A DNA stretch of 64,000 nt, taken from the NCBI GenBank assembly GCA_965206775.1, contig CBDBKU010000003.1, positions 1,984,001-2,048,000 of the forward strand, written 5' to 3'. Position 1 is the first letter of the stretch, and each line of letters begins with the position of its first letter. Below are positions 37,806 to 48,689 of the stretch, in pieces. The notes beneath the pieces are model-generated. The model was not told where the DNA came from, made no database searches, and saw nothing but the letters and a program-made list of their open reading frames with translations. The DNA is from VXMF01 sp965206775 (GTDB lineage: Bacteria > Acidobacteriota > Terriglobia > Bryobacterales > UBA6623). The translations under genes and the position numbers were made by a program.

Positions 37806-40800
37806 ATGGCGAGTCATTCAAGATTTGGGTTCCGGCAACTAGCTGCTTGGACCCTTGCTTTGCTGTTCCCGGTGCTGGCTTGGGGGCAGGGTGCGGGAGG
37901 CACTGTCACCGGGACCGTTACCGACGCGACGGGCGCGGTTATTCCAGGTGCCCAAGTCACGATTGTCAATGCCGAGACCGGCGTTGAATCGGCTTCGGAA
38001 ACAGGGATAAACGGAACCTACGCCGTCCCGAACATGCCGCCAGGCGAGTACAACATAATGGTGTCCGCCGACGGATTCAAGACTGTCGAGGTGAACGGGC
38101 TTCGATTGAACGTGGCCTCGGAAATCACGCAGTCGTTCGCGCTGGAAATCGGGGCTGTCACCGAGACAGTAGAGGTCAGCGCCGAGCAACTCCAGATCCA
38201 AACTTCATCTGGGTCTGTTGGTTCCACGGTCAGCACGGAGCAGATCCAGGAGCTGCCGCTTCCCAACCGCGACATCTTCAACTTGGTGAACTTGGTTCCC
38301 GGCGCATTTCGGTCCGAGTCGAACGGCAACATCTCGATCGGCGGCGGACGCACTCGTTCCGCTGGTTCGTTCATTGACGGTGTTAACAACACTCGAGGCG
38401 GCCTCGGCGTCCAGAACGTAGAGATGGCGCCTCCGGTCGATTCAATGCAAGAGTTCAAGGTCGAGGTCAACTCGATGGGTGCCGAATACGGCCGGAGTTC
38501 CGCCGGCGTGGTGCAGGCTCTCACCAGAAGCGGATCGAACAATTGGCGAGGGAGCCTTTACCACTTCATACGGAATGACGCGCTTGACGCGGCGGGCTGG
38601 AACCAAGATTCCCAGCCAAAACTGCGCCGGAACAACGGCGGAATATCGGTTGGCGGTCCAATTGCGCAGAACAAGACATTCTTTTTCTACAACCTCGATG
38701 TCTACCGACAGCGAGTGGGCGCAATTCGGACGCGCAGCGTCGGCCTGCCGGAATTCCGAATCGGCAACTTCACGCAAGGCACTCAGAACAGGGGCGGGCA
38801 GGCAGTGCTCGTTCCGATTTTTGACCCGCTGACTCGGCAAGCCGGCCCCATCAACAATCCCAGGGGCACGACCCAGTTTCCCAACAACACAATACCTGTC
38901 AGCCGGTTGGATCCCGTGGCAGTCAAGGCAATCAGCTACCTGCCGGACCCCAATCGCGTGCCGAATAATCTCAACAACTTGGCCGGCAACTGGCGGGAAT
39001 CCGCGAATGTCGAGCGGAATCGGGATTACCACACGTTTCGCTTGGACCACAACTACACCGACAAATGGCGCACGTTCGTGCGGATGATCCTGACCGAGCC
39101 TGACGACACGATCACGGGATACACGGCGGGCTACGGCGTAGCGGACCCGAACGGCCTCAATATTCTCAATCGGCGGCAGAACTGGGGATTGAACAACACC
39201 TACACCTTCAGCCCGACCTTCTTTCTCACCTCGATCATCGGATTCAATCGGGTTTCCGTCGATCGCAAGTCAGGAGATTGCTGCGACACGAACTACGCCG
39301 ACGTCTTGGGCCTCCCCGGCTTAGAGCGGGGTGGAGAAGTGTTCCCGAGAATGAACATCCAGGGTGGCCGAGGCGTCCCGATGTCGCAATTCGGAGCCGC
39401 GGGCAATGCGAACCGCATCGCTGTCTTCACGAACTTCGACTACGAGGGGAACTTCACGAAGATCCGCGGGGACCATTCATTCAAATTCGGTGCCAAGTAC
39501 ACTGCCTATCAGGGGAACGAGGTCAGCCGGCCGCAGCCATCGGGCGCTTGGCGGCCGGTAGGCAACTTCACAAGATACCGAGGCTTGACCGGAGGCCGCG
39601 ACAACAACACCGGCATCACGTTGGCCGATTTCATGCTGGGACACATCTGGAACCTGGACACGCGAGTCGCTCCGGGAATCGGTAAGCGGATCAAGTACTA
39701 TTCGGGGTACTTTCAGGACGACTGGAGAGTCACTTCCCGCCTGACCTTGAACTTTGGCGTGAGGTATGAGACCGAGACACCAATCTACGAGGTCGGCGGT
39801 CGCATGAACGGATTCTGCCAGTACTGCGCGCACCCGCTGGCGGGTCAGAACGGCATCCCGGAAGATGCGATCGGGCGCGTGCTGTTCCCCAATCGCGATG
39901 GGACCGGGAAATACCTATGGCAGTGGGACGCGAACAATCTGGCGCCGCGTTTCGGCTTCGCTCTACGGCTGAAGGAAGACAGTTCCATGGTGCTTCGAGG
40001 CGGCTTCGGAATCTTCTACGGGAACCCGTACGACCGGAACTCGATTCAGCCGGGCCGGGCGGGTTTCGACAACATATTTCGGCGGCGCGGGGGCTTGTCT
40101 ACGTATCTGAGAGACGGCGTTCCGGCTGGGGCCTTGGACGACATTCCCGACTCCGAGCTGCACGGCGGATTCGGGACCCGGGGCACGCGATTCGCGACCT
40201 CAACGATTCAGTTCTGGGATGAGGCCCGCGTGCTTCCGTACTCGCAGAATTTCAACCTGACGCTCCAGACACGATGGAAGGGAGTCATCTGGGACTTCGG
40301 TTTCATCGGTGCATTGGCGCGGCACCAAGCGATCAACAACCTCAACATCAACCACCTCCACCCGGACGACCTAGCCGCGGCCAACGCTCCAGGCGCCAAC
40401 TTGGAGAGCTTCCGGCCTTGGGTTGCCTGGGACGGCACTCAGGATCAGATCCAGTTGATGTCGCCTAACTGGGGCATCTCGAACTACTTCGCTGCGACCT
40501 TCAAGTCCGAGAAGCGGTACCAGAACGGGCTCGGCTGGACAGTCGCGTACACGCATACGCAGTGGATCGACAACATCCGGTTCATCGGCGACGCCGACAC
40601 TTTCGGAGACAACGATAACCCGCAAAACATCTACGACTTGAGCGACGAGCGCTCCAGCTCGGTCAATCGCCTCCCGCACCGCCTGGTCGTGGCACCGATC
40701 GTCGAGCTTCCGTTCGGAAGGAACCGGCGCTGGGGACGGAGCTGGTCCAATGTGCTCGATGCGGTGGCGGGCGGTTGGCAGATCTCGACAGTTGGAACTC

Positions 40801-41252
40801 TGCGCAGCGGTGGGTACATGGGCGTGTAAATTGCGCAGGGCGGTAATATTCGCGGCGACCTGGCTGCGGGGATATCCCTGCGTCCGAACCTCACCGGAGC
40901 CTCGTTCAAGTCGTCCTCCCAAGGACAGCCTGCGGACGGGGTGATCGGATTCAATTGGCTGAACGAGGCTGCCTTCGAGACACCCGCGCCATTTACCCTG
41001 GGCAATGCAGGACGCACGCTGCCCGGGCTTCGAGGGCCTTCGCGAGTCAACTTCGACGTCATGCTGGCGAAAAACTTCCGCTGGGGCGAGCGGTGGAGGG
41101 CACGCTTTAGCTGGGAGGCCTACGACTTCTCCAACACGCCAGCATTCAACATCCCGAACACCGCGTTGGAGAGCGGAAGCTTCGGGATCGTTTCGGCTAC
41201 GCTGCCTAACAGCCGCCGCATTATGCAGATGGGGCTGCGAATCACCTTCTAA
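37806..41252 (+). pseudogene. Oar-like TonB-dependent receptor interrupted by an in-frame TAA
   Basis: The gene starts at ATG 37806 (GAGGAAGG ribosome site) with a signal peptide, a carboxypeptidase-regulatory domain (GTVTDATGAVIPGAQVTIVN, MPPGEYNIMVSADGFKTVEV) and a plug (LPLPNRDIFNLVNLVPGAF, FIDGVNNTRGG). The frame reaches a TAA at 40827-40829 after 1007 residues, then continues uninterrupted in the same frame for 140 codons (IAQGGNIRGDL, then PFTLGNAGRTLPGLRGPSRV) to the expected C-terminus RRIMQMGLRITF and a natural TAA at 41250-41252. Without the stop it would be 1148 residues, the usual size. Loss of the last barrel strands would probably prevent membrane insertion, so this is a recent nonsense mutation, a sequencing error, or a recoded stop. 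Confidence 0.8.
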
Positions 41253-41278
41253 TTCGGTCCCACTTAGTTCAGTACGCA

Positions 41279-41309
41279 ACGGGTCCCGGCAACAGCCGGG
41301 GCCCGTTTT
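41279..41309 (+). terminator. Rho-independent terminator after the third receptor
   Basis: ACGGGTCCCGGC (41279-41290) pairs with GCCGGGGCCCGT (41295-41306) over an AACA loop with one G-U wobble, followed by a T-run to 41309. It lies 27 bases after the receptor's natural stop, so the receptor and the downstream PSD1/DUF1501 pair are separately transcribed. Confidence 0.85.
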
Positions 41310-42271
41310 CCTTGCATTTGCGGGAATTCGCTAGACTTCCGTACGGCTCCTTGCCTCTATTCCCGACGGTCATCAAGAATGAGACGAATCCGTGGTCAGA
41401 AGAAGCGCACGTGGAGAGTGCGGTTGTCGGGCCAGGGAATGGGTTTCCGGAATTCGGTATAGCCGGCGGCTAGCAGCATCGGTGTTGGCTCACCGCACTA
41501 GGCTGGCGATGATCTCGCTGTCGGTGATGTCCATCCTGGCACTGGCATGAACCCTCTTGCAGAAGAGGGGAGAGGCCTTGGCGATTTCGAACCCGTTGCC
41601 GATACGCTGCCCGAGCAGGTGGTAGAGCGGGCTTGCAATCACTGTGAAGAAATCCAGATTCTTCACGGGGCATGCGACTGGTACTTCTTTGAGTGGCGCA
41701 ACCGGTCCTTGGCCTGGGCCACGTTACGTCCCGTTTGGTGGTCTGAGTGGCAGCCGGCGACGAGCGACGAATCCTCGAATGTTGTGGCGACTGCGACGTC
41801 GTTCGGGGGCGATCGCCCCATGGTTTCCGAGGACGCGCGCGAGGAAGGGCCTTCAGTCGTGGCGGTACTCACTCTGGACGGCCAGCAAGCCGCGGGGAGC
41901 GCTTCCATAATGCAAGCATGGGGAGATGCTGCAGTGAATTGGGCGGAGGGTGTAGCGAGTCCGGGCTTGAATGGACGGAAAGCCCGCCTGCGGTTTTGAG
42001 TTCGAGAAGGCGAGCGTCTATTCGTATGTATTCGAAGGCAACTGACTGCCCCGAGATACACCAATGCCGTCGAGACCGACGCGAAATGAGTCAACAGAAC
42101 CGCTTGCCCGTGAGCCGGTTGGATCGGTTCCATCGCTTGAGCAGGGAGGCGGGCGGCTTACAATAGACTCGGATCCCGTACCACGCAAATGAGACGCGCA
42201 ATTGCTGCTGGTCGAACAAAGTATTGGTGCTCTCAGTTGGACGGGTTCGGGGGATAGCAGTGGATTGCACC
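41310..42271. other. Interval between the third receptor and its PSD1/DUF1501 pair
   Basis: No intact gene. Minus-strand fragments near 41400-41560 contain protein-like runs (LLAAGYTEFRKPIPWPDNRT) ending at stops; they cannot be assigned and may be gene debris. Frames at 41547-41999 on either strand lack domain content. The promoter for the next gene lies at 42137-42164. Confidence 0.35.
42137..42164 (+). promoter_or_regulatory. Candidate promoter for the PSD1/DUF1501 pair at 42272
   Basis: TTGAGC (42137-42142) and TACAAT (42159-42164) with a 16-bp spacer; transcription would begin near 42171, about 100 bases before ATG 42272. Confidence 0.45.
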
Positions 42272-44914
42272 ATGTGGAGTCGGCCGAAACTCAACAATCT
42301 ACGCGTTTTCGCAGCGGGCCTGGCTTTGGCCACGGTCGGATTCTCGGCTCCGTCGGGCGAAGATCTTTTCCTGGCTACCATCCAGCCGACGCTCAAGCAG
42401 CAGTGCCTTGGCTGTCACGGTGGAGCCAACACCTTCGCCAAGCTGGACCTTCGAACACGCGACGCAGCCCTGAGGGGCGGACAGCGAGGGCCAGCGATAG
42501 TCAGCGGGGATCCGGACTCCAGCCTTCTGGTCCAAGCACTCGACTACGCCGACGCGTTGCAGATGCCCCCGGGCGGGGAAGAGAAGCGACTGGCTTCAGA
42601 CATACGACAAGCGTTTCGGGACTGGATCGCGGCTGGCGCGCCCTATACTGTCGGCAAGTCCGCCACGAACTGGGACTTCGATGAAGCCGACCTCTGGGCG
42701 TTCCGGCCCGTCGCCAGCGCGGACCCGCCAAGAGATGGCGTGGAGCCCGGTCTCGTTAGGACCCCTGTAGACAACTTCATCCTGTCGACGCTCGCGGAGA
42801 GTGGCCTCGAGCCGGGACCTAGGGCTGACAAGCTGACACTGATACGGCGCTTGACATTCGATCTATCGGGCCTGCCGCCCACGCCTGACGAGGTGGACGC
42901 TTTCCTCGGGAACGAGTCGCAAGGCGCCTACAAGGCTCTGGTGGAACGCCTTCTGAAATCGCCCCGATATGGAGAACGCTGGGGCCGACACTGGCTCGAT
43001 GTGACGCGATACGCCGACACCGGCGGGTACTCGAACGACTTCGAGCGGCCGAATGCGTGGCGGTACCGTGACTATGTCATTCGAAGCTTCAATCAGGACA
43101 AGCCGTACGACCGCTTCGTACTGGAGCAGATTGCCGGCGACGAGCTTTTCCCGGACGACCCCGAGGCAATCATTGCGACCGGGTTCCTCCGCACCGGCCC
43201 ATGGGAGCATACGGGCATGGCCGTGGCGGCCGTGACCAGGCAGCTCTTCCTCGATGACGTTACGCATCATGTCGGACAGTCGTTCCTCGGACTGACGCTC
43301 GGTTGCGCGCGCTGTCACGACCACAAGTTCGACCCGATTCCCACCAAGGACTACTACCGGGTCCAGGCCGTCTTCGCGAAGACGGCCTTCGCTAGACGTC
43401 CGCTCGCGTACTTGCCATCCGAATCGACCGAAGGCCTCGACGAAGGACGCAGTCCTTTCGACGCCCGCCTCGTAGAGTTGGAGCGTCGCATGCATGACCT
43501 GCACGAGGCAGCTCGCGAGCGGCTCGCGGAATCGAAGGGCGCGGAGTTTGCCGCCTCGGCAGCGAGCAGGATCCTGCAGCGGCACATGGACAAGGAACAG
43601 GCGGAACTCCTGAAGCTTCTTCGCAAGCGTGTCACGATGCACAAGCTTTCGAAGCTGCGGTTCGAACCGCTGGCAATGACCGTATCTAACGGGCTGGTTC
43701 CCGACTGGGATACGGTCGATTCTCGTAACAGCTACATGAAGAAAGACGAATACGAGAGCGCAAGGACATTCGTACTCGTAGGCGGCGATATCCAAGCGCC
43801 CTCCGAGGAAGTCTCCGCGGGGGCGCTCGAGGCTGTGGAGCGCTATGCGCGCCTGCCCGCTCCGAAAGTTCCAGACACCTTGGACGGCCGGCGATCGGCG
43901 CTCGCGAAGTGGATCGCGGATCCCCGGAATCCTCTGACGGCGCGGGTCATGGTGAATCGCATCTGGCAGTACCACTTCGGGCGGGGCTTGGCCGCGAATG
44001 CGAACAACTTCGGCAAGATGGGCAAGAAGCCCACACACCCGGAACTGCTCGACTGGCTCGCGGCGTTCTTCGTCGAGCACGGCTGGAGCGTCAAGGCTGT
44101 CCATCGCGTGATCCTTTATTCCGAGGCCTACCAGAGAGCCAGCGACCATCCGAACCGAGACCGCTTGGACAAGATTGATCCCGGGAACCTCTACTTGGCG
44201 CGTTTTTCGCCCCGTCGCCTAGAGGCCGAGGAGTTGCGCGATAGCATGATCGCAGTCGCGGGTGACCTGAGCGATCTGACGGGAGGACCAGGTACCTACC
44301 CGCAGATCAATTCCGATGTAGCTCGCCAGCCCCGCCATGCGATGGGAACGCTCCAGCCGGTCTACGAGGCCGAGCGTACGCGGAGGCGGCGCAATCGTCG
44401 GTCTATCTACAGTTTCCAGCAGCGGAGCCTGATCGATCCGATGGTCGAAGTGTTCAACGGCGCGAATCCCGACCTGACCTGCGAGAGCCGCGAGTCGTCG
44501 ACCGTTCCGACACAGGCCTTTGCCCTGCTCAACGCCGAGCAATCGCGGGACATGGCGATGATCATGGCCGAACGCTTGGCAGCGGAGCCATCGTCGGACA
44601 GTGTCGATCGGGCCTTCCGCTTGGCGTACGGGCGGCCGCCGACCGCCGACGAGCGCCGGTGGACTTCGGAGTTCCTGACCCGAATGGCTGCCCACCATGC
44701 GGATAGCCCAGCCTCGCCTCGGAAGCCACCTGGCGATGTTGTCCATCACATTACGAGCGAGCTGACCGGCGAAAGGTTTGAATTCGTCCAGCCCGCCTAC
44801 TCGGGTCCCTACGAGGACAACCCGCACCCCAGCGAGGCTTCGCCGGAGACTCGCGCTCTTGCGGACCTGGCGCTGGCGCTGTTCAATTCCAACGAGTTCG
44901 CCTACGTGTACTGA
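42272..44914 (+). CDS. PSD1/DUF1549/DUF1553 exported cytochrome-like protein
   Basis: An 880-residue exported protein. After a signal peptide (VFAAGLALATVGFSAP) comes a PSD1 cytochrome c-like domain with CLGCH (C45-C48-H49) and LQMPPGGEEKRL; then DUF1549 (PVDNFILSTLAESGLEPGP, IRRLTFDLSGLPPTPDEVDA, RYGERWGRHWLDVTRYADTG) with a second CARCHDHKFDP motif (C345-C348-H349), and DUF1553 (RSALAKWIADPRNPLTARVM, NRIWQYHFGRGL, THPELLDWLAAFF, RRLEAEELRDSM). Two possible heme c sites suggest electron transfer, but no reaction is established for the family. ATG 42272 is preferred to a TTG at 42224. Only 2 bases separate it from the DUF1501 gene. Confidence 0.92.
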   Translation: MWSRPKLNNLRVFAAGLALATVGFSAPSGEDLFLATIQPTLKQQCLGCHGGANTFAKLDLRTRDAALRGGQRGPAIVSGDPDSSLLVQALDYADALQMPPGGEEKRLASDIRQAFRDWIAAGAPYTVGKSATNWDFDEADLWAFRPVASADPPRDGVEPGLVRTPVDNFILSTLAESGLEPGPRADKLTLIRRLTFDLSGLPPTPDEVDAFLGNESQGAYKALVERLLKSPRYGERWGRHWLDVTRYADTGGYSNDFERPNAWRYRDYVIRSFNQDKPYDRFVLEQIAGDELFPDDPEAIIATGFLRTGPWEHTGMAVAAVTRQLFLDDVTHHVGQSFLGLTLGCARCHDHKFDPIPTKDYYRVQAVFAKTAFARRPLAYLPSESTEGLDEGRSPFDARLVELERRMHDLHEAARERLAESKGAEFAASAASRILQRHMDKEQAELLKLLRKRVTMHKLSKLRFEPLAMTVSNGLVPDWDTVDSRNSYMKKDEYESARTFVLVGGDIQAPSEEVSAGALEAVERYARLPAPKVPDTLDGRRSALAKWIADPRNPLTARVMVNRIWQYHFGRGLAANANNFGKMGKKPTHPELLDWLAAFFVEHGWSVKAVHRVILYSEAYQRASDHPNRDRLDKIDPGNLYLARFSPRRLEAEELRDSMIAVAGDLSDLTGGPGTYPQINSDVARQPRHAMGTLQPVYEAERTRRRRNRRSIYSFQQRSLIDPMVEVFNGANPDLTCESRESSTVPTQAFALLNAEQSRDMAMIMAERLAAEPSSDSVDRAFRLAYGRPPTADERRWTSEFLTRMAAHHADSPASPRKPPGDVVHHITSELTGERFEFVQPAYSGPYEDNPHPSEASPETRALADLALALFNSNEFAYVY

Positions 44915-44916
44915 AC

Positions 44917-46338
44917 ATGAAACGCCAAGTTGTCACAGCGATGCCTTCGCGGCGGGAACTGCTGTATCACTCCGGCATGGGCTTGGGTGCCATTGCTCTG
45001 TCCGCAATGCTTCAGCGCGACCGAGCGCAGGCCAGCCCGCTCGCTCCGAGGAGCGGCCACCACTTTGCGAAGGCCAAGAGCTGCATCTTCCTGCTGATGG
45101 AAGGCGGGCCAAGCCACATCGACACGTTCGATCCGAAATCAAAACTGGCCGACCTTCACATGACGGAGTTCGTCAAGGAGAGGAACAAGTTCGAGGCGAG
45201 CATGAACACGGGCAAGCGGTATTTCGTCCGCAGTCCGTTCGAGTTCAGTCATGTCGGCCGAATGGGCATCGAGATCAACGCGAAGCTACGGAACTTCGCC
45301 GACTGCGTGGACGATGTCTGCTTTTACCGGGGCTTGCAGGCGACTTCGGTCAATCACCCGACTGCGCTTTACCACCTGAACACCGGGAATCGCTTCGGAG
45401 GCGATCCCGCAATGGGTTCGTGGGTGACATACGGGTTGGGTACCGAGAACCAGAACCTGCCCGGATTCGTGGTGTTGCCCGATTTGGCCTATCCACAAGG
45501 CGGTGCCGGGAATTGGTCGAACGGCTTCCTGCCTGCCCACTACCAGGGGACGCCGCTAAGGTCCCAGGGATCGCCGGTGCTTGATATGAGGCCGCCCGAC
45601 TACGTGACGGACGCCCAGCAGCGCGGAACGCTCGACTTCCTCGGCCGGCTGAATCGCCAGCATATGGAACGCCATCCGCGCCACGACGAGTTGTCAGCCC
45701 GGATCGCGAGCTACGAGCTGGCCTTCCGCATGCAGGCGGAAATGCCAGAGGCCATCGACATCGACTCCGAGCAGGAGGACACCAAAGAGCTTTATGGCGT
45801 AGGGTCGGAGAATTCCGAGGTGGATTCGATCGGTCGGAGGTGCCTGCTTGCCCGCCGGCTAGTCGAGCGGGGCGTGCGATTCGTGCAAGTGATCGTCTCG
45901 GGCTGGGATTCGCACGACTACATCGAGAAGGCGCATGGCTCGCGGCTCGACTCGATCGACCGCCCCATCTCCGGGCTGCTCAAGGACCTCAAGCGCACAG
46001 GGTTACTCGATGAAACGCTGGTCGTTTGGGCGGGCGAGTTCGGACGTTCGCCGGACAATGGAATCCGGGGCGGCGGAACCGCGTGGGGACGCGATCACAA
46101 CGCGCCGGCGATGGCGTTTTGGATGGCGGGTGGAGACGCTCCTCGGGGCGAGATCGTCGGCGCGACGGACGAGACCGGGCGATCCGCGGTCGAAGTCGTG
46201 CATCCGATCCAGAACATGCATGTGACGTTGTTGCACCTTCTCGGCTTGGACGACGCCAAGCTGACTTTCTTCGCGCAAGGTCGCGACAAGCAGTTGAGCC
46301 AAGTGGGCGGCGAACTAATTCGGGAACTGGTGGCGTAG
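44917..46338 (+). CDS. DUF1501 family protein, Tat-exported
   Basis: A 473-residue partner of the upstream PSD1 protein. Leader SRRELLYHSGMGLGAIALSA has the twin-Arg pattern; the conserved block CIFLLMEGGPSHIDTFDPK near residue 50 is the DUF1501 signature, followed by CFYRGLQATSVNHPTALYHL, SWVTYGLGTENQNLPGFVVL, CLLARRLVERGVRFVQV, GWDSHDYI and LVVWAGEFGRSPD ... GRDHN. Many Asp and His residues sit where metal ligands occur in the alkaline phosphatase superfamily, but the nucleophile position is not evident. Probable role: secreted hydrolase or binding partner of the PSD1 protein and the receptor. Confidence 0.92.
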   Translation: MKRQVVTAMPSRRELLYHSGMGLGAIALSAMLQRDRAQASPLAPRSGHHFAKAKSCIFLLMEGGPSHIDTFDPKSKLADLHMTEFVKERNKFEASMNTGKRYFVRSPFEFSHVGRMGIEINAKLRNFADCVDDVCFYRGLQATSVNHPTALYHLNTGNRFGGDPAMGSWVTYGLGTENQNLPGFVVLPDLAYPQGGAGNWSNGFLPAHYQGTPLRSQGSPVLDMRPPDYVTDAQQRGTLDFLGRLNRQHMERHPRHDELSARIASYELAFRMQAEMPEAIDIDSEQEDTKELYGVGSENSEVDSIGRRCLLARRLVERGVRFVQVIVSGWDSHDYIEKAHGSRLDSIDRPISGLLKDLKRTGLLDETLVVWAGEFGRSPDNGIRGGGTAWGRDHNAPAMAFWMAGGDAPRGEIVGATDETGRSAVEVVHPIQNMHVTLLHLLGLDDAKLTFFAQGRDKQLSQVGGELIRELVA

Positions 46339-46973
46339 TCTTTGCGCGCGGGGATCGAGGACTGCTTGGTCTTGCTCGCGGTTGCCGCCCCAAGAGACGA
46401 GAAGTTCCAGCCCGCCACGGTCCATTTAGCCCGCGCATGTTCCCTTGAGAGGGCCAAAGCTTGCCCAACATCATCCCTCGCCGGAGCGCAACCTGGCCGA
46501 GCCGGCCACGTGCCCAGAGCAGAGGGAAATAGCTTGCGATCCCGGTCGTGCGCTTGCCCTACTCGGCGTCTTGAACGGCTCCATGGCGTCGTTCAATCTT
46601 TCGGGCAGGGTCCTCGATTCTCATATTGCGATTAGACAAGTTCTCTCACTAGCACTCAACTAGGATCTGTCATTGAAGGCGACCCCAAGCGGCTGGGAAG
46701 TGATCGGCGGGTGACGTCGGTGGGGGGTGCCGGCGCTGCCCGCGACCGGATATTCCATTGCAAGAGGGTCTGCCAAGCGCACAGGGCATCTCCAATCCCT
46801 CTGTGAAGGCGATCAAGGATGCCGCGTCAGGCGACAATTCCACTCGGAGCAAAGACCGTCGCACGGCTTGAGAGCCGTGCTGCTTCGCAATTTCTCCACC
46901 CCGCTCTTCCATAGGGTGGATGGTGCAGTCGAGCCAGGCGAGGATCTTCCGTCTGCAGTCGGGCTCTGGCAGC
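46339..46973. other. Non-coding interval
   Basis: No recognisable gene or terminator in 635 bases. A 107-codon minus-strand frame (46670-46993) contains RRKILAWLDCTIHPMEERGG but has no family resemblance that I can name and overlaps the end of the ceramidase-like gene. Confidence 0.35.
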
Positions 46974-48455
46974 TCACTTGCCGCTCGGTGCAACCAGCCG
47001 TAGCAGCCTCAGCAACTCGCTTTCGATCATCACGGACGCCTGAGTCTCGACCATGCTTGTGCCGAGCCATGTCTCGTATCCGCCGAGTTCGTGATGCTCA
47101 GGCGTCGGCAAGTATTTTTCCGCGCCATTCGCGAGTTCGATTACGAACGACGGTCGCATCGGGCTTTGGTTCTTGATCGCCAGACCCGTTTCGACGAACG
47201 TCTCGAATGGCAGGGCAGCGATCCCAATCTCCCCAATTCGAATCGCTTGCAGTATCACCGATACGCTGGCCGGTCCCTCGTGTAGACCGATCGCCCTTTG
47301 AGCGTATATTGACTGCCTCGCGGTCAAGGAATCCGGAGGGTCTGCGAGAAACTTCCGGGATTGAGCGAGTATGTGCTGCGACGGCTGGCGCCGGGCTAAT
47401 GATAGCTCGGATTCCGCCATGGCGATATCGGCCTTCGATGTATGGTCGATTGCTCCGTACGCATCGGTAACAACGTCCGCCAACTCGGATGCCACATGCC
47501 TGACTTGCTCGAACGGCTCGTTGCGGAGTCTTGGCTTCGAAAAGTCGAGATTGTTGATGTTCCCACTGGTTCCGTTGGAAAGAATGCCCACAAACCGGTC
47601 GCTCGCGCCCAAGCGATCGCGGATCATGCGCGCAAACTCGCCGAAGTAGTCGGCGGACACCTCACCAGGAGGGATCCCGCCAACGTAGTGCAAGGAATAA
47701 TTGGCTAGCAGAGCGAGCGGCTCTCCCGCCGCCGACCGGACCGAGAGCACAGCTACTTCGGGGTCAACCGGGCCTGAAGGTCGGACGAGGTCGGGGCTTG
47801 CGAAAGGAGGGTTCATACGGACCCGGTCGGTCGTTCCACCAAATGGATCGGGCGGGATGGAGCCTTCTTTCATGAACCACCGCCTGTTGAACACCTCGCT
47901 CGGTAGCGATGTCGTGGCCCAGCCGATCTCGGCTAGTTCCAACTGGCCGTGGGCTTGGATGACGGCGGATGCAATGCCTTGGATCAAGCGCTCCGAATAC
48001 CGCGATTCGTTGTCCTCTTGCCGCTCCGACTCGAGACCTCGCAAGCCGATCCCCGGAGCGGGCGGCGGGGCAGTATGCGTATGAGTTGCGGAGACAAGGA
48101 TTCGGTTGGTCGGTATCCCGATCGTGTCTTGGATGCGTTGCTTGGCCGCGTCAAGCGTTTCCCTGGGGATGTAGCAGCTATCGGCAACTGCGATCGCGAC
48201 TGTCGAATCGCCGTTTTGGATGACTAGCGCGCGCGAATGGAGCGGGTCGTGCGCGCTGGTAGCCAAGCGGTACCGGAAAGATCCAATGAGCGGCAGGGGC
48301 CATGTCTGGGGCGTGATATCCACGGCAGCCGCGCCCGCGTAAACCGGTTTATGTCCCGGAGCGTCGCATGAGATCGCCACGGCCGCGATGACTCCTGCCG
48401 CAACGACCGGCAGAGTTCTCGGGCGACCTCCCCGGATGTGCCTCGGAGGGTGCAT
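46974..48455 (-). CDS. Neutral/alkaline non-lysosomal ceramidase-like lipoprotein
   Basis: A 493-residue exported protein with a lipobox-like leader (VIAAVAISCDAPG). The N-terminal ceramidase domain is recognisable: YAGAAAVDITPQTWPLPLIG, DPLHSRALVIQNGDSTVAIA, RILVSATHTHTAPP with zinc-ligand His, LANYSLHYVGG with a second His, and LSNGTSGNINN, the region that carries the nucleophilic Ser in bacterial ceramidases. Many bacterial relatives of this domain are not ceramidases and sit in carbohydrate loci, so N-acyl hydrolysis is only a possibility. ATG 48455 is chosen over an in-frame TTG at 48491. It is divergent from the fourth receptor with about 230 bases between the starts. Confidence 0.82.
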   Translation of the reverse strand: MHPPRHIRGGRPRTLPVVAAGVIAAVAISCDAPGHKPVYAGAAAVDITPQTWPLPLIGSFRYRLATSAHDPLHSRALVIQNGDSTVAIAVADSCYIPRETLDAAKQRIQDTIGIPTNRILVSATHTHTAPPPAPGIGLRGLESERQEDNESRYSERLIQGIASAVIQAHGQLELAEIGWATTSLPSEVFNRRWFMKEGSIPPDPFGGTTDRVRMNPPFASPDLVRPSGPVDPEVAVLSVRSAAGEPLALLANYSLHYVGGIPPGEVSADYFGEFARMIRDRLGASDRFVGILSNGTSGNINNLDFSKPRLRNEPFEQVRHVASELADVVTDAYGAIDHTSKADIAMAESELSLARRQPSQHILAQSRKFLADPPDSLTARQSIYAQRAIGLHEGPASVSVILQAIRIGEIGIAALPFETFVETGLAIKNQSPMRPSFVIELANGAEKYLPTPEHHELGGYETWLGTSMVETQASVMIESELLRLLRLVAPSGK

Positions 48456-48689
48456 GCCCACGCTCGATTGTACCCGTTCAGTGTGTTCCAATCGTCACAC
48501 CAGTTAGCGCTCCTGCATTCGCGATTCCACTCCCGTGTCGGAGCCGTCGGCCCCGTCTTCAGGGTGGGGGAAGTTCGAGGATTGGTCGGCAAGGTCCGTG
48601 CCAGTCCCGCAATGGCAGAGCCGAGTCACGCTGGCCGATGGTCTCGCTCAATCATGGTTTTCCAGGCGGCTGCTAATCTGAGGGGCAGG

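Noticed and set aside
42863..44149. 428-codon minus-strand frame opposite the PSD1 gene
   Set aside because: The plus-strand gene has clear DUF1549/DUF1553 motifs and heme motifs; the antisense translation is compositionally odd with no recognisable domain.
46670..46993. 107-codon minus-strand ORF after the ceramidase-like gene
   Set aside because: Overlaps the C-terminus of the better supported gene, lacks a ribosome site and shows no family resemblance.
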